NCBI RefSeq assembly: GCF_004327355.1
Contig: NZ_QJUM01000021.1
Location: forward strand, 1-64,000
Length of the DNA stretch: 64,000 nucleotides
Direction of reading: 5' to 3'
Source of the DNA: Phytopseudomonas dryadis
GTDB taxonomy: Bacteria > Pseudomonadota > Gammaproteobacteria > Pseudomonadales > Pseudomonadaceae
Shown: in pieces, positions 27,477-36,444 of the stretch
How positions within the stretch are numbered: the stretch's first letter is position 1
Layout: every line of letters begins with the position of its first letter
Made by a program: the position numbers and the translations under genes
Notes under the pieces: model-generated
Database searches by the model: none
Seen by the model: the letters and a program-made list of their open reading frames with translations, nothing else
What the model was told of the DNA's origin: nothing

Positions 27477-28994
27477 TTACTCGGCCGCAGCCAGGGCGCG
27501 GCGGACCTCGCGGCGACGACGCAGGGTGCGCCAGATGGGGAACAGGATCATCCCGGCGATCAGCACCCAGACCACCCAGGTGATCGGGCTGGAAAAGAGG
27601 ATGCTCAGCTCGCCATTGGAGATCGACAGCGCCCGGCGCAGGTTCTGCTCCATCAGCCCGCCGAGGATGAAGCCGAGCAGGATCGCCGACAGCGGGAAAT
27701 CCATCTTGCGCAGGATGTAGCCGACCACACCGATGGCGATCATCAGGTACAGGTCGAAGGTGGTGGCGTGCACCGCATAGACGCCGATCGAGGTGATGAT
27801 GGCGATCACCGGTACCAGCGCCCAGTACGGCACGGCGAGGATCTTGGTGAAGATCTTGATCATCGGTACGTTGATCACGATCAGCATCAGGTTGGCGACG
27901 AACAGTGAGGCGATCAGGCCCCAGACGATGTCCGGCTGGTTCTGGAACAGCAGCGGGCCCGGGGTGATGTTGTACAGGGTCAGGGCGCCGAGCATCACCG
28001 CGGTGGTGCCGGAGCCGGGCACGCCAAGGGTCAGCATCGGCACCATGGAGCCGCAGGCCGAGGCGCTGTTGGCGGTTTCCGGAGCGGCCAGGCCGCGCAG
28101 GTCGCCATCGCCGAACTTGTTGTCCTTGGTGGCCAGGCGCTTCTCGGCCATGTAGGCCACGGCGCTGGCCAGGGTCGCGCCAGCACCGGGCAGGATGCCG
28201 AGGAAGAAGCCCAGGGCTCCGGTGCGCAGGTTGGTCGCTAGCACCGAGGCACCTTCCTTGAGGTTGAACAGCATGCGCCCGCCGGCCTCGATGGCTTTCT
28301 GGCCATTGTGCGTGCGCTCGAGCAGCACGAGGATTTCGCTGACCGAGAACAGGCCGAGCACCAGCACCACGAACTGGATGCCATCGGCCAGGCCGAGGCT
28401 GCCGAAGGTGAAGCGGTACACGCCACTGTTGGAGTCGATGCCGATGCACGACAGCAGCAGGCCGATCAGCGCGGCGATGGCGGTTTTCATCGGCTTGTTG
28501 CCGGCCATGCCGGCCAGGCAGACGATGGCGAAGACCATCAGCACGCAGTACTCCGCCGGGCCGAAGGCTACTGCCCAACTGGCCAGCAGCGGGGCGAAGA
28601 TCACCACGCCGCAGGTGGCCATCAGGCCGCCGACGAAGGAGCTCCAGGCGGAGATCGACAGCGCTACGCCCGCCTTGCCCTGACGCGCCAGCGGGTAGCC
28701 GTCGAGGGTGGTCATCACCGCCGAGGCTTCGCCGGGAATGTTCAGCAGGATCGAGGAGATACGGCCGCCGTATTCGCAGCCCAGGTATACGGCAGCGAGC
28801 AGGATCAGCGCGCTCTCCGGCGGCAGGCCGAGGGCGAAGGCGATGGGAATCAGCAGCGCCACGCCGTTGATCGGGCCCAGGCCAGGCAACAGGCCGACCA
28901 CGGTGCCGATCAGGGTGCCGCATAGCGCGGTGAACAGGTTGTAAGGCGTGAGCGCGACGCCGAAGCCCTGCCCCAGATAGCTAAGAGTTTCCAT
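27477..28994 (-). CDS. tctA: Tripartite tricarboxylate transporter large membrane subunit, TctA family
   Basis: A 505-residue membrane subunit with about 11-12 spans. The family motifs GLLPGLGPINGVALLIPIAF at 34-53, YGGRISSILLNIPGEASAVMT at 75-95 and LPGAGATLASAVAYMAEKR near 270 are visible, along with a second TLGVPGSGTTAVMLGAL near 325. With TctB and a TctC protein it takes up carboxylates using the proton or sodium gradient. The ATG at 28992-28994 has GGAG nine bases upstream and starts three bases after tctB ends. Substrates of this family include citrate and other di- and tricarboxylates; which one is carried here is not visible. Confidence 0.95.
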   Translation of the reverse strand: METLSYLGQGFGVALTPYNLFTALCGTLIGTVVGLLPGLGPINGVALLIPIAFALGLPPESALILLAAVYLGCEYGGRISSILLNIPGEASAVMTTLDGYPLARQGKAGVALSISAWSSFVGGLMATCGVVIFAPLLASWAVAFGPAEYCVLMVFAIVCLAGMAGNKPMKTAIAALIGLLLSCIGIDSNSGVYRFTFGSLGLADGIQFVVLVLGLFSVSEILVLLERTHNGQKAIEAGGRMLFNLKEGASVLATNLRTGALGFFLGILPGAGATLASAVAYMAEKRLATKDNKFGDGDLRGLAAPETANSASACGSMVPMLTLGVPGSGTTAVMLGALTLYNITPGPLLFQNQPDIVWGLIASLFVANLMLIVINVPMIKIFTKILAVPYWALVPVIAIITSIGVYAVHATTFDLYLMIAIGVVGYILRKMDFPLSAILLGFILGGLMEQNLRRALSISNGELSILFSSPITWVVWVLIAGMILFPIWRTLRRRREVRRALAAAE

Positions 28995-28997
28995 CGA

Positions 28998-29468
28998 TCA
29001 GATCTCCAGGAGTTCCAGAACGCCCAAGGGCAGGGGCACGTCGAGCGCGTAATCGAACAGCAGGTAGAGGCCGATCGAGGCGACCACGCCGATCACCGCG
29101 CATTGCCACCAACGGGCGCCATACAGGCGGGCGATGAACAAGCCGAACAGCGTGGTGCTGAGCACGAAGCCCAGGTTTTCGAACAGCGCGGCATACACCA
29201 GCAGCAGACCGACGCAGGTACAGACCTTGATCAGCATGGGCCGATCCAGCGGCACGTCTTCGTCGTGACCGGGCTGCGCAACCAGGGTGAGCGAAGCCGG
29301 TTTGAACAGCAGGTACAGCGCGCCGCCCATGATCAGCACCAGCAACAGCAGCGGATAGGCCCGCGGCCCGACCGGCTCGTAGGAAAACGGTGCCTGGTAA
29401 CCCCAGGCGACGACGACCAGGCCGACGCAGATCGCCAGCAGGATCGCTCCGAAGATGCGTTGATACAT
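28998..29468 (-). CDS. tctB: Tripartite tricarboxylate transporter small membrane subunit, TctB family
   Basis: A 156-residue subunit with four hydrophobic spans (about 5-23, 38-56, 83-112 and 118-135), the usual topology of TctB. Low sequence conservation is normal in this subunit. The ATG at 29466-29468 has GAGGGG six bases upstream, and the stop is three bases before tctA. The porin gene upstream ends 72 bases earlier. Confidence 0.9.
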   Translation of the reverse strand: MYQRIFGAILLAICVGLVVVAWGYQAPFSYEPVGPRAYPLLLLVLIMGGALYLLFKPASLTLVAQPGHDEDVPLDRPMLIKVCTCVGLLLVYAALFENLGFVLSTTLFGLFIARLYGARWWQCAVIGVVASIGLYLLFDYALDVPLPLGVLELLEI

Positions 29469-29540
29469 GAAACACCCCTCACGGACGTGGCTTGCGCGTT
29501 CCGCTGCAAGAAGGCCGCCCACGGCGACCAGGTTCGCTGG

Positions 29541-30803
29541 TTACCAGATCGGCAGGCTGTAGCTGACGATCAGACGATGCTCGTCCGCGCCGCGGGTGAA
29601 GTTGGCGCGGTGACTGGCATGGCGCCAGCGCACCCCGACGTTCTTCAGCGCACCGCTCTGTACCTTGTATTGCACGTCGATGTTGCGCTCCCACTCGCGA
29701 CCGTGCTGGTCGCTGCCGGTGACCTGGGCCTGGGAGCCGCTGACGTAGCGGGCCATGAAGGTCAGTCCCGGTACGCCCAGGGCACTGAAGTCGTAGTCGT
29801 AGCGCGCCTGCCAGGAGCGTTCTTCGGCCTGGGCGAAATCGTTGAGCTGGAGGAAGTTGACCAGGTAGGGGTCGGAGCCGTCGATGTAGGCGAAACCGGT
29901 ATCGCCGAACATGCGCTGGTAACCGGCACCGATGCTGTGTCCGGCCTGGCTGTAGGTGAGCATGCCATTGAGCGCGCGATTGTCGACCTCGCCACCGAGG
30001 GCGCGGCCCTGGTCGTCACTGATGGACAGGCGCAGGTCGGTCTTCAGCTCGCCCTCGCCCAGCGGCAGCGAATGCTGCAGGCCGAGGAAGTGCTGGTTGT
30101 ACACATCGTCCAACTGACCGAAGTGGTAGCTGCCGGTCAGCGCCGGGGTGAAACGGTAGTCGGCGCCGGCGAAATCGAAATGTGCCGATTCCGCCGCACC
30201 ACCGCTGAAACGGCGGTTCTTGTTGTTCAGCGCCAGGCGCTCGGAATGGCTGACATCCCGCGCGGTGACCCGCTGCAGACGACCGAGGTTGAGGGTCAGA
30301 CCCTCCAGCTCGTTGGCGGTCAGCTGCCCGCCGCGAAACACCTGCGGCAGGATGCGGCCGTCGTTGGGCCGCACGGTGGGCAACCTGGGAATCAGCGTGC
30401 CGACCTTCAGCTCGCTCGCGGACAGCCGCACCTTGGCGGTCAGGCCCAGCTTCGAGTATTCGTCCGCGGCGCGGCCGTCATCGTGAGTGGGCAACAGCCC
30501 GGTACCCGTGCGCCCGCGCCCCGAATCGAGCTTGAGGCCGAGCATGCCCAGGGCATCCACGCCGAAGCCCAGGGTGCCATCGGTATAGCCGGAACGCAGG
30601 TCGAGGATGAATCCCTGAGCCCACTCTTCGCGCTTGGACTGGCCGGCGCCATCGCGGAAGTCGCGGTTGAGGTAGAAATTGCGCAGATCCAGCCTGGCCG
30701 AGCTGTCCTCGACGAAAGCGGCCTGGCTCCCCAGGCTGCAGGCCAGCAGCGGGAGCGAGGCACCAATAGCCGCAGCCAGCGGTGCGGAACGGAAAACGGG
30801 CAT
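29541..30803 (-). CDS. OprD-family outer-membrane porin
   Basis: A 420-residue barrel of the OprD/OpdK family, which admits amino acids or carboxylates across the outer membrane. It has a signal peptide ending near residue 28 (SLGSQAA), then FVEDSSARLDLRNFYLNRDF, the typical mature start. Family segments EEWAQGFILDLRSGYTDGTLGFGVDALGMLG and VPGLTFMARYVSG are visible, and it ends with the aromatic residue W. The ATG has AAGGAGG six bases upstream. Position between a TctC gene and tctB suggests it is the outer-membrane entry for the transporter substrate, as OpdH-type porins are for tricarboxylates. Confidence 0.93.
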   Translation of the reverse strand: MPVFRSAPLAAAIGASLPLLACSLGSQAAFVEDSSARLDLRNFYLNRDFRDGAGQSKREEWAQGFILDLRSGYTDGTLGFGVDALGMLGLKLDSGRGRTGTGLLPTHDDGRAADEYSKLGLTAKVRLSASELKVGTLIPRLPTVRPNDGRILPQVFRGGQLTANELEGLTLNLGRLQRVTARDVSHSERLALNNKNRRFSGGAAESAHFDFAGADYRFTPALTGSYHFGQLDDVYNQHFLGLQHSLPLGEGELKTDLRLSISDDQGRALGGEVDNRALNGMLTYSQAGHSIGAGYQRMFGDTGFAYIDGSDPYLVNFLQLNDFAQAEERSWQARYDYDFSALGVPGLTFMARYVSGSQAQVTGSDQHGREWERNIDVQYKVQSGALKNVGVRWRHASHRANFTRGADEHRLIVSYSLPIW

Positions 30804-30951
30804 CGACTGCCTCCTTGTTGTTATCGGGTGATACGCCTGCAAGCGTCATCGGCCTGATGACGGCAGGGTTGTTCGTGGCTGAGATCGATAGCGTCCATTA
30901 CCGACCATTCCTCATCCGCTCCCGCTTGGGGGTCGAATGAGTGGCGGCCAC

Positions 30952-31926
30952 TCACTGCATCAGGCCGAAGTCGCCGGCCAGTTGCTTGTACTCGGCCACC
31001 TGTTTCTTCACGTACTCGGTCAGCTCATCGCCGGTCATGGAGAAGGCGTACATTTCCCGCTGGTCGCGCAGCTGGGCGAACGCTTCGGTCTGCATCAGCC
31101 GTTCGAAGGAGGCGAGCCACCAGGCGTAATCCTCATCCTTCACTTTCGGCCCCATGAAAAAACCGCGGATCACCGGCCAGGACACCTCATAGCCCTGCTC
31201 CTTGGCGGTAGGGATTCCCGCCAGCTTGCCGTCCAGGCGCTCGTCGGCCAGCAACGCCAGCACGCGGACATCGCCCGACTCGACATAAGGCGCGGCCACG
31301 GCGATATCGCCGCTGATCACCCCGACATGGCCACCGAGCAAGGCGGTGAATACATCGCCGTTGGTATCGAAGCCGACATAGCGCAGCTTGCGTGGGTCGA
31401 TGCCGCCGGCACGGCTGAGCAGCGCGGCCTGCATCCAGTGCTGGCTGCCCACCGTACCGGCGGCGCCCAGCGGCGTAACGGCCGGGTTTTCCTTGAGCGC
31501 GCCGAGCAGATCGTCGAGGTTCTGGTAGGGGGAATCCTTGCGGACGGCGATCACCCCGTAACTGGCTCCCACGGCGGCGAGCCAGCGCACGTCATTCTCG
31601 TCGTAGCGGCCGAACTTGCCCTGCGCCAGGTTGAGCAACGAGCCACTGGAGAACGAGACGATGGCGCCAGCATCGGCAGGACGCTGCGCGACCATGGTGT
31701 TGTAGGCCACCGCGCCGATGCCGCCGGGCATGTAGGTGACGCGCATCGGCGCCTTGAGCAGTTCGATGTCCTTGAGGCCGCTTTGCGCGAGCTTGCACGT
31801 CAGATCGAAGGCGCCGCCCGGGCTGGAAGGCGCGATGCATTCCGGACGACGTGGCTCGGCCTGCAGGCTGCCGGCGATCAATAGCACGCTCAGCCCCAAT
31901 GCGTGACGCTTGCTCAAACGCAACAT
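30952..31926 (-). CDS. Tripartite tricarboxylate transporter binding protein, TctC family (copy 2)
   Basis: A 324-residue periplasmic binding protein with a signal peptide ending near residue 23 (GSLQAE). It shares IAPSSPGGAFDLTCK, MRVTYMPGGIGAVAYN and LAGIPTAKEQGYEVSWPVIRGF with copy 1, so the two are close paralogues. The ATG has GAGGA seven bases upstream. It is the first gene of the leftward transporter operon. Its upstream region carries a 35-bp block very like the operator at the IclR gene, which places transport and catabolism under the same regulator. Confidence 0.92.
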   Translation of the reverse strand: MLRLSKRHALGLSVLLIAGSLQAEPRRPECIAPSSPGGAFDLTCKLAQSGLKDIELLKAPMRVTYMPGGIGAVAYNTMVAQRPADAGAIVSFSSGSLLNLAQGKFGRYDENDVRWLAAVGASYGVIAVRKDSPYQNLDDLLGALKENPAVTPLGAAGTVGSQHWMQAALLSRAGGIDPRKLRYVGFDTNGDVFTALLGGHVGVISGDIAVAAPYVESGDVRVLALLADERLDGKLAGIPTAKEQGYEVSWPVIRGFFMGPKVKDEDYAWWLASFERLMQTEAFAQLRDQREMYAFSMTGDELTEYVKKQVAEYKQLAGDFGLMQ

Positions 31927-31979
31927 AGGAATTCCTCTTTGTTTTTATTGGGAGTTGCCGGGATGAACATTTCCATTTG

Positions 31980-32014
31980 TTCTATCAGACAGAACATCGT
32001 TCTGATTTATGGAC
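31980..32014. promoter_or_regulatory. Second IclR-type operator block, in a 437-bp divergent intergenic region
   Basis: TTCTATCAGACAGAA (31980-31994) is followed 20 bp later by a weaker copy beginning TTCTGATTTATGG at 32000. Aligned with 23765-23799 about 26 of 35 positions agree, including the spacer CATC. It lies 54 bases upstream of the tctC copy 2 start. The rest of 31927-32363 contains no gene that I can support. Confidence 0.7.
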
Positions 32015-32363
32015 AGATTAAGAAATAAATCGACCGGTGTCCACTTCTCTGTGGCAAAGAAGCGGCGCCTTCGGCGATCGAGGGACGCAGGCGAAAGGAA
32101 AAAAACGCTGATCGTTCTGCACGGTGGAACGGCGAGCAGGCAATAAGGTGCGGTAGAGGGCGATGAACAGCCGGGGACCATGTTGACCGAACGGTCACTT
32201 TCAGAGCACCGGGCAGCGAGTCCCGACCAGGGAAAACAGGCACTTGCGACCGCTTGTCGGGCGACCCGAATCATCACCAGTCGGTGACAGTCCATCGTGA
32301 GCTGACCGCTCTATTTCGGTGCACGCCAGCATTTCAATCGACTGTCTCAACAAGGATCTCGCC

Positions 32364-33119
32364 ATGACACGCAATGGATTAACCTCGAAAACCGCCCTCG
32401 CCCTCTGCCTCGCCGGCGCCTCCCATGCCTATGCCGACTCGATCACCGACCCGATCTCCACCATCGGCGTGATCGGTTCGCACAACCAGTACAAGCTGAC
32501 CGTCGATGATGACAGCGACAAGGAGCGCCTCAACCAGGGCGGCCTGTTCTACAACTTCGGCAACAAGCTGACCGGCCAGGAAGGCTTCATCTACCAGGCC
32601 GGTATCGAAGGCCAGTACCGCGACAAGGACGATGTCGAGTACAAATCCGCCCGTGCCGACCTGGACCTGGGTCTGCGCGCGGCCCTGAGCAGCAACAACT
32701 ATGTCGACCTGATCGTCGGTGGCGGCTACGACTGGGGCCGTATCGAGCAGGATGACATCGGCCCGTTCGACAGCAACGTCAAGCTGACCAGCAAATCGCC
32801 GTTCGCCAAGGCCGGCGTGGGCTACAACTACCTGACCCCGGACTACACCGTGCGTCTGGAAGTCGGCGCCCGCTACTCGATCAATTCCGAGGCCCGCCTG
32901 AAGGTCGATGGCGACAGCGATTCGGTCGACCTCAAGGACAAGGTCAACCCCTACGGCGAGCTGAGCGTGCTGTGGAACAAGGGCATCAGCAACCTGCCAA
33001 TCAGCACCAGCCTGTACTACACCCAGACCCGCTACGAGCTGGATAGCAACAGTGCGCTCGCCGAGCGCACCAAGCTCAAGCAGGAACAGGTGGGCCTGAA
33101 AGTCGGCCTGGCATTCTAA
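32364..33119 (+). CDS. Outer-membrane beta-barrel protein, function unknown
   Basis: A 251-residue secreted barrel. The signal peptide ends near residue 24 (SHAYA), followed by DSITDPISTIGVIGSHN. Alternating hydrophobic-polar strands run to the end, for example YVDLIVGGGYDWGRIE and YTVRLEVGARYSIN, and the last residue is phenylalanine, as expected for insertion by the BAM machinery. It is too small for an OprD porin and lacks OmpA-type C-terminal motifs. The ATG has AAGGAT seven bases upstream. It is divergent from the transporter operon and shares its regulatory region, so it may be induced with it. Confidence 0.8.
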   Translation: MTRNGLTSKTALALCLAGASHAYADSITDPISTIGVIGSHNQYKLTVDDDSDKERLNQGGLFYNFGNKLTGQEGFIYQAGIEGQYRDKDDVEYKSARADLDLGLRAALSSNNYVDLIVGGGYDWGRIEQDDIGPFDSNVKLTSKSPFAKAGVGYNYLTPDYTVRLEVGARYSINSEARLKVDGDSDSVDLKDKVNPYGELSVLWNKGISNLPISTSLYYTQTRYELDSNSALAERTKLKQEQVGLKVGLAF

Positions 33120-33149
33120 GCCACCCGCAAAACGTCGAGCGTCCGGCAG

Positions 33150-34748
33150 TCAGCCCGGGCGCTCGGCGCTCAGGATCAGATCGGCGGCACGTTCGCCGAT
33201 CATGATGCACGGCGCATTGGTGTTGCCGCTGATCAGCGTCGGCATGATCGAGGCGTCCGCCACCCGCAGGTTGTCCACGCCGCGCACCCTCAGCTCGGGC
33301 GTGACCACGGCCATGGCGTCCGTGCCCATCTTGCAGGTACCCACCGGATGGAACACCGTTGCCGCCTGTTCGCGCAGGTGCGCCAGCAGTTGCTCGTCGC
33401 TCTGCACCTGCGGCCCCGGCAGCATCTCGGTACCGCGCAAGCCGTCGAACGGCGGCTGGGCGAGGATACGCCGCGCCAGTTTCACCCCCTCCACCAGCAC
33501 CCGGGCATCCTCGGGATCGTCGAGAAAGTTGAAGTCGATTTCCAGGCTGCGCCCGGGGCCCAGACGCACCTCGCCGACGCTCCCGGGACGCAGCACGCAG
33601 GTGTGGATGGCGTAACCGTGGCCCCACTCGAACAGGCGACCGCGATGACTGCGGTAGCCGGGTACGAAGTGCATCTGCACGTCCGGCAGCGCGCCGGCCA
33701 GGGGCGTACGGGCGAAGCCGCCGGCCTCGACGTAGTTGGTGGTCAGCCAGCCCATCTTCTGCGCCAGGTACCTGAACGGCGAGGCCAGCACCTTGGGCAG
33801 CGAACCCAGGGAGAAGCCCAGTGACAGCGGGCTCTTCGAACGCACGGTGACCAGCCCGTCGATATGATCCTGGAGGTTCTTGCCCACCCCCGGCAGATCG
33901 ACCTTGCAGGCCACGCCCGCCGCTTCCAGTTCGGCCTGCGGCCCGATACCGGAGTTGAGCAGGATATGCGGCGAGCCCAGGGCACCGGCGCAGAGGATGG
34001 TTTCGCGCACGCAGTGCAGGGTGCGCCACTGCCCGGCCTGCTGCAGCTCGAGGCCGCTGACACGCGCGCCGTCGAGGATCAGCCGGCCGACCTGGCAGCC
34101 GGTGAGCACCGTGAGATTGGCCCGGTCGCGCAGCGGGTGGACGAAGGCGCGGTAGCTGGACAAGCGTCTGCCGTCCTTCTGCGTCACGTTGTACAGGCCG
34201 ACCCCCTCCAGGGTGCCGCCATTGAAGTCGTCGTTGCGGCTCAGGCCGAGGCGTTCGCCGGCTCGGATATACACCTCCGACAGCGGATTGGGGTCGCGCG
34301 GGCGATCCACCAGCAGTTCGCCCTGGGTGCCGTGGTAGAGCAGCGACTGGCCGAGGCGGTTGCCTTCCGAGCGCTTGAAGTACGGCAGCACGTCCTGCCA
34401 GCCCCAGCCGGGACAGCCGGCGGCCTCCCAGCGGTCGTAGTCGCTGGCGTCGCCGCGGATGTAGATCATGCTGTTCATCGCGCTGGAGCCGCCCAGGGCC
34501 TTGCCCCGTGGCGTGTGCAGGCTGCGCCCGGCGAGGTTCTTCTGCGGTGCGGAGAAGTAGTTCCAGCTGAACACCCGGCTCTTGTACAGGGTGATGGTAC
34601 CGGCGGGTGTCTGCACCCGCGGGCTGGCGTCGCTGCCGCCGGCCTCGATCAGGCACACGCGCATGGCCGGGTCGGCGCTCAGTCGGTTGGCCAGCACGCA
34701 ACCGGCGGAACCGGCACCGACGATCAGGTAATCGAATGTATCGGCCAT
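33150..34748 (-). CDS. GMC-family FAD-dependent alcohol (choline-type) dehydrogenase
   Basis: A 532-residue GMC oxidoreductase. The FAD motif LIVGAGSAGCVLANRLS is at 8-24, GMC signature 1 lies near 80 (GRSLHTPRGKALGGSSAMNSM region), signature 2 near 250 (ILCAGALGSPHILLNSGIG), and the catalytic His/Asn pair is in VFHPVGTCKMG near 468 and SGNTNAPCIMIGERAA near 510. It resembles choline and medium-chain alcohol dehydrogenases. Its ATG overlaps the stop of the ABC ATPase gene (ATGA). It is the last gene of the operon beginning at the aldehyde dehydrogenase, so it probably oxidises the imported alcohol to the aldehyde used by that enzyme. Confidence 0.93.
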   Translation of the reverse strand: MADTFDYLIVGAGSAGCVLANRLSADPAMRVCLIEAGGSDASPRVQTPAGTITLYKSRVFSWNYFSAPQKNLAGRSLHTPRGKALGGSSAMNSMIYIRGDASDYDRWEAAGCPGWGWQDVLPYFKRSEGNRLGQSLLYHGTQGELLVDRPRDPNPLSEVYIRAGERLGLSRNDDFNGGTLEGVGLYNVTQKDGRRLSSYRAFVHPLRDRANLTVLTGCQVGRLILDGARVSGLELQQAGQWRTLHCVRETILCAGALGSPHILLNSGIGPQAELEAAGVACKVDLPGVGKNLQDHIDGLVTVRSKSPLSLGFSLGSLPKVLASPFRYLAQKMGWLTTNYVEAGGFARTPLAGALPDVQMHFVPGYRSHRGRLFEWGHGYAIHTCVLRPGSVGEVRLGPGRSLEIDFNFLDDPEDARVLVEGVKLARRILAQPPFDGLRGTEMLPGPQVQSDEQLLAHLREQAATVFHPVGTCKMGTDAMAVVTPELRVRGVDNLRVADASIMPTLISGNTNAPCIMIGERAADLILSAERPG

Positions 34749-35581
34749 CAGTGCATCACCTCCAGGTCATCGTGCAGCAGGCCGAGAATGTGCCGCTTCA
34801 TGCGGATGAACGCCGGCTCCATCACCACATCCAGATTGCGCGGCCGCTCGATGGGCACGTCGAGCACTTCCTTGATCCGTCCCGGGCGCGCGCCCATCAC
34901 GTAGATGCGGTCGGCCAGCAGGATGGCCTCGTCGATGTCGTGGGTGACGAACACCACGGTCTTCTTGCTGTTGCCCCACACCTGCAGCAGCAGTTGCTGC
35001 ATCTGCAGGCGGGTCTGGCTGTCCAGGGCGCCGAAGGGTTCGTCCATCAGCAGGATCTGCGGGTCGTTGGCCAGGGCCCGGGCGATCGCCACGCGCTGCA
35101 TCATGCCGCCGGAAAGCTGCTTGGGGTAATGCCCGGCGAACCTGGCCAGGCCGACCTCGCCCAGGTAGAAGTCGACGATGGTGTTGATCTCGCCACTGGC
35201 CAGGCCACGGCGCTTGAGACCGAACTCGATGTTCTGGCGCACGGTCAGCCAGGGGAACAGGGTATAGCCCTGGAACACCATGCCACGGTCGGCACCGGGC
35301 CCCTCGACCTTGTTGCCGCCGACGTAGATGTCGCCCTCGCTGGGCTCGCTGAGGCCGGCGGTGAGGTAGAGCAGGCTCGACTTGCCGCAGCCGGAAGGGC
35401 CGACGATCACCGCGAACTGCTGATCCGGCACCTCGAAGGAGACGCGGTCCAGGGCGGTGAAGGTTTCCCCCTTGGGCGACTGGTAGCGCAGGCTGACGTT
35501 GTCCACGCGCAGGCGCGCGGCCACTTCGGCGTACTCGCTCAATGCCGGCATGATGTAGGGTTTCTTGGCTATTGCGCCCAT
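34748..35581 (-). CDS. ABC transporter ATP-binding protein, NitT/TauT type
   Basis: A 277-residue ATPase with Walker [10 protein letters not shown] at 61-69, Q loop near 104, signature LSGGM at 156-160, Walker B ILLMDEP ending at D180-E181 and the H-loop in [16 protein letters not shown]. It energises import by the adjacent permease and binding protein. The ATG at 35579-35581 has AAGGTG five bases upstream and lies inside the end of the permease gene (13-base overlap). The in-frame extension to 36493 is the permease gene in another frame. Confidence 0.95.
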   Translation of the reverse strand: MGAIAKKPYIMPALSEYAEVAARLRVDNVSLRYQSPKGETFTALDRVSFEVPDQQFAVIVGPSGCGKSSLLYLTAGLSEPSEGDIYVGGNKVEGPGADRGMVFQGYTLFPWLTVRQNIEFGLKRRGLASGEINTIVDFYLGEVGLARFAGHYPKQLSGGMMQRVAIARALANDPQILLMDEPFGALDSQTRLQMQQLLLQVWGNSKKTVVFVTHDIDEAILLADRIYVMGARPGRIKEVLDVPIERPRNLDVVMEPAFIRMKRHILGLLHDDLEVMH

Positions 35582-36372
35582 GCGGTCACCTTCAGGCGGA
35601 GCAAACGGAACAGTTGATCGGTGATCAGCCCGAGCAGGCCGATGATGGCGATGGCGAGGAAGATCACGTCGACCTGGAAACCCCGCATGGCCTTGAGGCT
35701 GATGTAACCCAGGCCGCTCGATGCGGCGACCAGCTCGGCCACCACCAGGTAGGTCCAGGCCCAGCCCATGGTCACCCGCAGGGTATCGAGGATACCCGGC
35801 AGCGAGGCCGGGCCGAGTACGTGCAGCACCACGTCGCGGCGGCTGGCGCCAAGGGTGTAGCTGGCGTTGATCAGATCCTTCTGCACGCCCTTGGAGACGT
35901 CGGCGATCATCACCAGTTGCTGGAAGAACACGCCGAAGATGATCACCGCCACGCGCTGCTCCAGGCCGATGCCGATCCACAGGATGAACAGCGGCACGAA
36001 GGAGGTCACCGGCAGGTAGCGGATGAAGTTGACCAGCGGCTCGAGCAGCGCCTGGACGATGCGGAAACTGCCCATCAGCAGACCCAGCGGCACCGACACC
36101 AGGGCCGAGACGGCGAAGCCGATCAGCACCACCTCCAGGCTGGCCAGCACATGCTTGCCCAGGGTGCCGTCGCCGGCCAGGCGCACGCCGGCGGCGAGCA
36201 CGTCGCCCGGGGTCGGCAGGAACATCGACGGCACCACGCCGCCATAGGAAAAGCCGGCCCACAGGCCGAGCACCAGCAGCCAGCACAGGGTGCCGGCGCC
36301 AAGCACCAGGGCGCCCGGCAGATCGGCTTTCGGCGTCAGACAACGCTGCAGCCAGGATTTTTGCGTGGCCAT
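35569..36372 (-). CDS. ABC transporter permease, NitT/TauT type
   Basis: A 267-residue inner-membrane permease with about six spans. The EAA-type loop that contacts the ATPase is visible as YTLGASRRDVVLHVLGPASLPGIL near 175. FLPTPGDVLAAG near 52 is typical of the SsuC/TauC group. The ATG has GAGGTGG upstream. A REP palindrome separates it from the binding-protein gene, so the mRNA may be processed between them to leave more binding protein than permease. Confidence 0.93.
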   Translation of the reverse strand: MATQKSWLQRCLTPKADLPGALVLGAGTLCWLLVLGLWAGFSYGGVVPSMFLPTPGDVLAAGVRLAGDGTLGKHVLASLEVVLIGFAVSALVSVPLGLLMGSFRIVQALLEPLVNFIRYLPVTSFVPLFILWIGIGLEQRVAVIIFGVFFQQLVMIADVSKGVQKDLINASYTLGASRRDVVLHVLGPASLPGILDTLRVTMGWAWTYLVVAELVAASSGLGYISLKAMRGFQVDVIFLAIAIIGLLGLITDQLFRLLRLKVTAWAQ

Positions 36373-36444
36373 TCACCACCTCGTGTTGCGGGGTATTGGA
36401 AGACGCTGAACGCGCAGTCGGCCCCTCTGTCCCTGGGGCAAGCG

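Noticed and set aside
31945-32295. 116-codon minus-strand frame in the 437-bp intergenic region
   Set aside because: No ribosome binding site and low-complexity composition; it runs across the operator block.
33137-33164. Terminator between the barrel gene and the GMC gene (GAGCGTCCGG / CCGGGCGCTC)
   Set aside because: One mismatch in the stem, no T-tract, and the right arm lies within the GMC coding sequence.
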